Source of the DNA: Bacillota bacterium
GTDB taxonomy: Bacteria; Bacillota; Clostridia; Oscillospirales; Ruminococcaceae
DNA: 64,000 nucleotides
Assembly (NCBI GenBank): GCA_023433405.1
Contig: JAEZCT010000015.1
Coordinates: forward strand, 62,001-126,000
Direction: 5' to 3'
Part shown: positions 59,605 to 64,000 of the stretch, piece by piece
How the letters are laid out: each line of letters starts with the position of its first letter
Numbering within the stretch: the stretch's first letter is position 1
Notes under the pieces: model-generated
Told to the model about the DNA's origin: nothing
What the model saw: the letters and a program-made list of their open reading frames with translations, nothing else
The model's database searches: none
Translations under genes and position numbers: made by a program

Positions 59605-61086
59605 ATGCATTTAAACTCTTCTAAAGAAATTGAAACCAACAAATACGAGCTTGAGATTGCCGTGAGCGGCGAGGAATTCTCCGAGGCCGTAACAAGGGCT
59701 TTTAAAAAGAACGTAAATCAGATACAGGTTCCCGGTTTTCGCAAGGGCAAGGCTCCCCGCAAAATGATTGAAAAAATGTACGGTGAGCAGATGTTTTGGG
59801 AGGACGCGGTAAACGAACTGTACCCCTCCGCATATGAGGCCGCCGTCAAAGAGAGCGGTATTGAGCCCGTTAACCCTGCGGATGTTGAGGTAACAGAACT
59901 CGGCGCAACCGGCTTTACCTTTAAAGCAACCGTTTTTGTCAAGCCCGACGTCACAGTCAAGGAATATAAGGGTCTGAAGGCGGAGAAGGTTACCCCGGAG
60001 GTTACCGAGGAAGAAATTAACGCCGAGCTAAAGCGCTACCAGGACCGCAACTCCCGTATGATTACTGTAGATGACCGCGCCGCAGAGCTTGGCGACAGCA
60101 CCGTAATTGATTTTGAAGGCTTTACGGACGGTGTCCCTTTTGAGGGCGGAAAGGGCGAAAAATATACGCTTGTTCTGGGCTCCAACCAGTTTATTCCCGG
60201 CTTTGAGGAGCAGATTGTCGGCCACAGCAAAGGCGAAAACTTTGACGTTAACGTTAGCTTCCCTGAGGAGTATCATGCCGAGGCACTCAAAGGTAAACCG
60301 GCTGTATTTAAAGTAAAGCTGCATGATATCACCAAAACCGAGCTTCCGACGCTTGATGATGAGTTTGCAAAGGACGTTAGCGAGTTTGACTCGTTGGCTG
60401 AGTTTAAGGAAGATATTAAAAAGCATGTTCTTGAGCATAAGCAGAAGCACGCTGACGAGGGTGTGGAAAACGCGCTGATTGATCAGATTATTGCCACCAT
60501 GGAGGGGGCTATCCCCGAGGTGATGTTTGAAAAGCGTGTGGATGAGATGGTGCAGGATTTTGATTACCGACTGCGCTCTCAGGGCTTGAATATGGAAACC
60601 TACCTGCAGTATACCGGCGCGGAGATGGATAGCTTCCGCAAGACCTTTTCAGAGCAGGCCCAGAAGCAGGTAAAGATTCGTCTTGCCCTTGAAAAAATCG
60701 CTCAGCTTGAAAACCTCTCTTCCACAGAGGATGAGCTTAGCGGAGAATACCAGAAGCTTGCCGACAGCTACAATATTCCGCTCGAGCAGGTAAAGGGCTT
60801 TGTAAAGCCGGAGGATCTGACGAAGGATTTAATTATAAACAAGGCGATTGACCTTGTTCGCACCAGCGCGGTTATTACCGAAAAGGCCGCGAAAGCCGAA
60901 GAGCCCCAAGCGAAGGTCACAGAAGAAAAAGAAGGTAAGCCCAAGAAAACTACCCGAACCAAAAAGGCGGCTGACGTCAATGCCGATGCCAGTGCCGAGG
61001 TAGCAGCAGAAAGCGCGCCCGCGAAAAAACCCGCCAGACGTACTGCTGCAAAGAAGAAGACGGAAGATACTCCGGTTGAGGGTTAA
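59605..61086 (+). CDS. tig: Trigger factor with an extended Lys/Ala-rich C-terminus
   Basis: A 493-residue ribosome-associated chaperone: ribosome-binding tail (VPGFRKGKAPRKMIEKMYG at about 43-61 holds the signature FRKGKAP), FKBP-type PPIase domain (about 160-250; GDSTVIDFEGFTDGVPFEGG), then the helical arms. After about residue 430 comes a 60-residue low-complexity tail rich in Lys, Ala, Glu and Thr (KKTTRTKKAAD, AKKPARRTAAKKK), absent from standard trigger factors of about 430 residues. ATG 59605 follows AAGGATTGTAGG. It precedes clpP, the usual arrangement. Confidence 0.96.
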   Translation: MHLNSSKEIETNKYELEIAVSGEEFSEAVTRAFKKNVNQIQVPGFRKGKAPRKMIEKMYGEQMFWEDAVNELYPSAYEAAVKESGIEPVNPADVEVTELGATGFTFKATVFVKPDVTVKEYKGLKAEKVTPEVTEEEINAELKRYQDRNSRMITVDDRAAELGDSTVIDFEGFTDGVPFEGGKGEKYTLVLGSNQFIPGFEEQIVGHSKGENFDVNVSFPEEYHAEALKGKPAVFKVKLHDITKTELPTLDDEFAKDVSEFDSLAEFKEDIKKHVLEHKQKHADEGVENALIDQIIATMEGAIPEVMFEKRVDEMVQDFDYRLRSQGLNMETYLQYTGAEMDSFRKTFSEQAQKQVKIRLALEKIAQLENLSSTEDELSGEYQKLADSYNIPLEQVKGFVKPEDLTKDLIINKAIDLVRTSAVITEKAAKAEEPQAKVTEEKEGKPKKTTRTKKAADVNADASAEVAAESAPAKKPARRTAAKKKTEDTPVEG

Positions 61087-61191
61087 GCAAATTAACAGCA
61101 TATTACTATGAAAGTATACAACCTCGTTTTTAACATCGCGCATGCCACGCAATCGGCTTGGCGGCGTGATAACAGAAAGGACTGATACAGC

Positions 61192-61776
61192 ATGAGCTTA
61201 GTACCAATGGTAATTGAGCAAACCAACCGAGGAGAACGTTCCTACGACATCTTTTCCAGGCTTTTGAACGACCGCATTATCATGCTGTCGGAAGAAGTAA
61301 ACGACACTACGGCAAGCCTTATTGTTGCGCAGCTGCTTTATTTGGAGGGGCAGGACCCCGACAAGGATATCAGCCTGTATATCAACAGCCCCGGCGGGTC
61401 CGTTACTGCCGGTATGGCCATCTACGACACCATGAAGTATATTAAGTGCGATGTTTCCACCATCTGCCTTGGCATGGCGGCGTCCATGGGCGCGTTTTTA
61501 CTCTCCTCCGGCACAAAGGGCAAGCGTTTTGCGCTGCCTAACAGTGAAGTAATGATACACCAGCCTTCCGGCGGTTCGCGCGGACAGGTTACCGACATTA
61601 AAATCCAGGCGGATTGGCTGTTGCGCACCAAGGCAAAGCTCAACAAAATCTTGTCTGAGCAGACCGGGCAGTCAATAGAGGTTATTGAGCGCGACACCGA
61701 GCGCGATAACTTTATGACGGCGGAAGAAGCCGTAAAATACGGTTTGGTGGATAGGGTAATTACCTCTCGGTTATAA
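61192..61776 (+). CDS. clpP: ATP-dependent Clp protease proteolytic subunit
   Basis: A 194-residue serine protease with catalytic Ser in CLGMAASMGAFLLSSGTKGK, His in VMIHQPSGGSRGQ, and Asp in VIERDTERDNFMT. It forms the 14-mer chamber used by ClpX. ATG at 61192 follows GAAAGGA. A perfect terminator hairpin follows, so readthrough to clpX would be limited. Confidence 0.98.
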   Translation: MSLVPMVIEQTNRGERSYDIFSRLLNDRIIMLSEEVNDTTASLIVAQLLYLEGQDPDKDISLYINSPGGSVTAGMAIYDTMKYIKCDVSTICLGMAASMGAFLLSSGTKGKRFALPNSEVMIHQPSGGSRGQVTDIKIQADWLLRTKAKLNKILSEQTGQSIEVIERDTERDNFMTAEEAVKYGLVDRVITSRL

Positions 61777-61780
61777 TAGC

Positions 61781-61822
61781 AATACGCAAAACGAAGCTTT
61801 TTATAACTTCGTTTTGCGTATT
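61781..61822 (+). terminator. Strong hairpin after clpP
   Basis: AATACGCAAAACGAAG (61781-61796) and CTTCGTTTTGCGTATT (61807-61822), a perfect 16-bp stem with a 10-nt loop; T-rich right arm and ATATTCC after it. Confidence 0.8.
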
Positions 61823-61903
61823 ATATTCCTAAATGTATTGAATGGTTAAATTTTTGCCGGTAAGCGTATAAAAGCGCTCCCATTCATTATTAACGGGGGA
61901 GTT

Positions 61904-62497
61904 ATGGCTGCAAAAATTCTGGTTCTCAACGGCAGTCCCCGAAAAAACGGAAATACTGCCATGGTCTCGCAATGGGTGAAGGAAGGCGCTGCCCCAAAAG
62001 CCGAGGTGGTTGAGACTATCAATGTTTCAACGATTCACATGGCTTATAATGGTTGCATCGGTTGCAGAAAGTGCAAGGCTGATGAGGATTTTTACTGCTT
62101 TATTGCAGATGATGCATCAAAAATTGTGAAAGACATGACAAATTTTGATGTTATTGTATTTGCTGTTCCGGTGTATTTGGGAAGCGTTCCGGCACAAATG
62201 AAGTGCCTTTTAGATCGTATGTACAGCCATATTAAATTTAAGAATGGCGAGCATATCACGAACCCGTTGCTCAGACATAAGGTAATGGCGCTAATCGCTA
62301 CGGCCGGTGCGGATTACGAAGGCGGCCTTTCCTCCCTTGTGGATTTTTTTCAGACGTTCGCTGAGGAGTTTGGCGGCAGGATGTATCAGTTTACAGTGCC
62401 AAACTGCAGCCCCGATTTGAATGATTTAAAGCAACGGGTGGAAATCATGCAAGCAGCCAAAGCGTTTGGGCAACAATTAGCGGGTATAGAACCCTAA
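61904..62497 (+). CDS. Flavodoxin-fold NAD(P)H-dependent oxidoreductase with Cys motif (iron-sulfur flavoprotein-like)
   Basis: A 197-residue flavodoxin-fold protein. The FMN phosphate loop is LNGSPRKNGNTAMVS (about 8-22). It is followed by CIGCRKCKADEDFYC, i.e. C-X2-C-X2-C-X7-C, the compact spacing of iron-sulfur flavoproteins (Isf). Thus it may bind FMN and a [4Fe-4S] cluster and act in electron transfer or oxygen/metabolite reduction. ATG 61904 follows GGGGGAG. It separates clpP from clpX, which are usually adjacent. Confidence 0.85.
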   Translation: MAAKILVLNGSPRKNGNTAMVSQWVKEGAAPKAEVVETINVSTIHMAYNGCIGCRKCKADEDFYCFIADDASKIVKDMTNFDVIVFAVPVYLGSVPAQMKCLLDRMYSHIKFKNGEHITNPLLRHKVMALIATAGADYEGGLSSLVDFFQTFAEEFGGRMYQFTVPNCSPDLNDLKQRVEIMQAAKAFGQQLAGIEP

Positions 62498-62587
62498 CCT
62501 GCTTTAACCCTGTCATTTTACCTGTGCATGACAGGCTGCATGTATTTTTTGCCGTGCGCAGCGGCAGAATGGGATGAGTATTGGGCC

Positions 62588-63901
62588 ATGGCTAAGGATG
62601 AAAACAAAACGATACGCTGTTCGTTTTGCGGCAAGCAGCAAAACGAGGTAGACCGCATTATCGCCGGCTCCGGCGTATATATTTGCAACGAGTGTGTTGA
62701 GCTGTGTCAAAGCATTTTAAATGACAGCTCGCCAATGACCTCTGTGCGTCCCGGCAAACCGAAGCCGGAGGTCAATATTTCAATCCCCACACCCGTTGAA
62801 ATGAAAAAGATTCTCGATGAGTATGTGATTGGGCAGGATAAGGCAAAGACAACTCTGTCTGTTGCGGTTTATAACCATTATAAACGCATCTATTACCGCG
62901 GAACCAACGACGTGGAGCTTCAAAAGAGCAATGTCCTGCTGCTTGGTCCCACTGGTGTTGGTAAAACCATGCTTGCACAAACGCTTGCCAAGATACTGGA
63001 TGTTCCGTTTGCCATCGCCGACGCAACCACCCTCACCGAGGCCGGTTATGTTGGAGAGGATGTGGAAAATATTTTACTGCGCCTGATTCAGGCTGCGGAT
63101 TATGACATCGAAAAAGCGGAACGCGGTATCATCTACATCGATGAGATCGACAAAATCACCCGCAAGTCAGAAAACACCTCCATTACCCGGGATGTCAGCG
63201 GCGAGGGCGTTCAGCAGGCGCTGCTCAAGATACTGGAGGGCACGCTCTCCAATGTTCCCCCTCAGGGCGGACGCAAGCATCCCCAACAGGAATTTATTCA
63301 AATCAACACCGCCAATATCCTGTTTATATGCGGAGGCGCGTTTGACGGTATTGAAAAAACCATCGAAAAGCGTGTCGGCGGCGGTTCTCTCGGGTTTGGC
63401 GCTCCATTAAAAAAGAAGCGGGAGGACGCGGTTTCTGAATTGATGGCTCAGGTAACACCGCATGATCTTGTGCGGTTTGGCATCATTCCGGAGCTGGTTG
63501 GTCGCTTGCCGGTAATATCTGTTTTGCAGAACCTGGATGAGGCTATGCTGGTTACCATCCTCAAGGAGCCGAAAAACGCCTTGCTGAAGCAGTACATTAA
63601 GCTGTTTGAAATGGACGGCGTTAAGCTTGAGTTTGATGACGAGGCGCTTAATGAGATTGCGCGTAAGACCATCGAGTTAAAAACCGGCGCCCGCGGTCTG
63701 CGTTCCATCATTGAGGAAGCCTTGAGTGAGGTAATGTTTCAGGTTCCCAGTGATACCACGGTAGAAACGGTGCGTATCACAAAGGGCTGTATCTCTGGTG
63801 AGGAAACCCCGGAGTATGTGCGCAACGCGGAGAAACGTGCCGCAAACCTAATGCTTGCCAGCAGAAAACCAAAGGTGAGCCGAAGAAGCTCGGTAAGCTG
63901 A
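62588..63901 (+). CDS. clpX: ATP-dependent Clp protease ATP-binding subunit ClpX
   Basis: A 437-residue AAA+ unfoldase. The N-terminal Cys4 zinc-binding domain is CSFCGKQQNEVD ... YICNECVELC, then Walker A LLGPTGVGKT, Walker B GIIYIDEIDK, the ClpP-binding region near IGF-type loop, and sensor 2 TGARGLRSI. It selects substrates for ClpP. ATG 62588 (MAKDENK) matches family starts; its SD is weak, and the frame opens upstream at 62528. Confidence 0.96.
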   Translation: MAKDENKTIRCSFCGKQQNEVDRIIAGSGVYICNECVELCQSILNDSSPMTSVRPGKPKPEVNISIPTPVEMKKILDEYVIGQDKAKTTLSVAVYNHYKRIYYRGTNDVELQKSNVLLLGPTGVGKTMLAQTLAKILDVPFAIADATTLTEAGYVGEDVENILLRLIQAADYDIEKAERGIIYIDEIDKITRKSENTSITRDVSGEGVQQALLKILEGTLSNVPPQGGRKHPQQEFIQINTANILFICGGAFDGIEKTIEKRVGGGSLGFGAPLKKKREDAVSELMAQVTPHDLVRFGIIPELVGRLPVISVLQNLDEAMLVTILKEPKNALLKQYIKLFEMDGVKLEFDDEALNEIARKTIELKTGARGLRSIIEEALSEVMFQVPSDTTVETVRITKGCISGEETPEYVRNAEKRAANLMLASRKPKVSRRSSVS

Positions 63902-63952
63902 TTTTAGATGCGCATTCAAAATTTAAAACATTAAGAAATTCAAAAGTGCTTC

Positions 63953-63994
63953 GGTAAAGTCGACATCTGTAACGATGTTGACTTTCCGTTTTTT
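63953..63994 (+). terminator. clpX terminator
   Basis: GGTAAAGTCGACATC (63953-63967) pairs with GATGTTGACTTTCC (63974-63987) with G-T/bulge imperfections, followed by GTTTTTTA. Confidence 0.75.
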
Positions 63995-64000
63995 ATCTAG

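Overview
The window is a chromosomal segment of an anaerobic, low-to-mid GC Gram-positive bacterium, most likely a clostridial (Oscillospirales-like) amino-acid fermenter. The basis is a PolC-type replicative polymerase, a CIRCE operator, a TPP riboswitch, strong SD sites with frequent TTG/GTG starts, and anaerobic redox enzymes: NfnAB, indolepyruvate:ferredoxin oxidoreductase and a 2-hydroxyacyl-CoA dehydratase activase. I saw no rRNA, tRNA, CRISPR array, IS element or prophage.

Region 1 (1-13.3 kb), metabolism and signalling: the N-terminus of an acyl-CoA dehydratase activase (-), a LysR regulator (-), an iron-dependent alcohol dehydrogenase, the bifurcating transhydrogenase pair nfnA/nfnB, a small XRE regulator (-), a YesN/AraC-type regulator with a degenerate receiver, a Cache chemoreceptor, a patatin-like lipase whose SD lies in a perfect hairpin, and guaB. 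The IMP dehydrogenase appears collinear with the unusual enzyme of the protist Tritrichomonas foetus.

Region 2 (13.4-21.5 kb, minus strand), aryl-acid metabolism: paaK-iorA-iorB-paaK-ACT, a five-gene set for oxidising aromatic 2-oxoacids to aryl-CoA and interconverting it with the free acid. A sodium:solute symporter and an MntP-type Mn exporter lie upstream.

Region 3 (21.9-32.2 kb), accessory and surface genes: DUF5685 protein, J-domain protein with a Cys-rich tail, small membrane protein, a surface alpha/alpha-barrel protein plus a DUF4430 lipoprotein (together resembling a split transcobalamin), an EpsG-like membrane protein, htpG under CIRCE control, a FlK-like thioesterase, a GNAT, thiT behind a TPP riboswitch, and nth.

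Region 4 (32.4-43.8 kb), conserved housekeeping block: pyrH-frr-uppS-cdsA-dxr-rseP-ispG-polC, linking nucleotide supply, ribosome recycling, isoprenoid/lipid carrier synthesis, intramembrane proteolysis and replication.

Region 5 (43.8-52.0 kb): a histidine operon hisZGDCBHAFIE behind a consensus promoter, lacking only a recognisable histidinol-phosphatase.

Region 6 (52.1-64.0 kb): rplS with a structured leader, lepB, rbgA, rnhB, yraN, an M19 dipeptidase, thrC, a DUF1540 miniprotein, a metallophosphoesterase, then tig-clpP-(Fe-S flavoprotein)-clpX for protein folding and degradation. Short palindromic repeats with ATACTAAT/ATTAGTAT ends are scattered through the intergenic regions.
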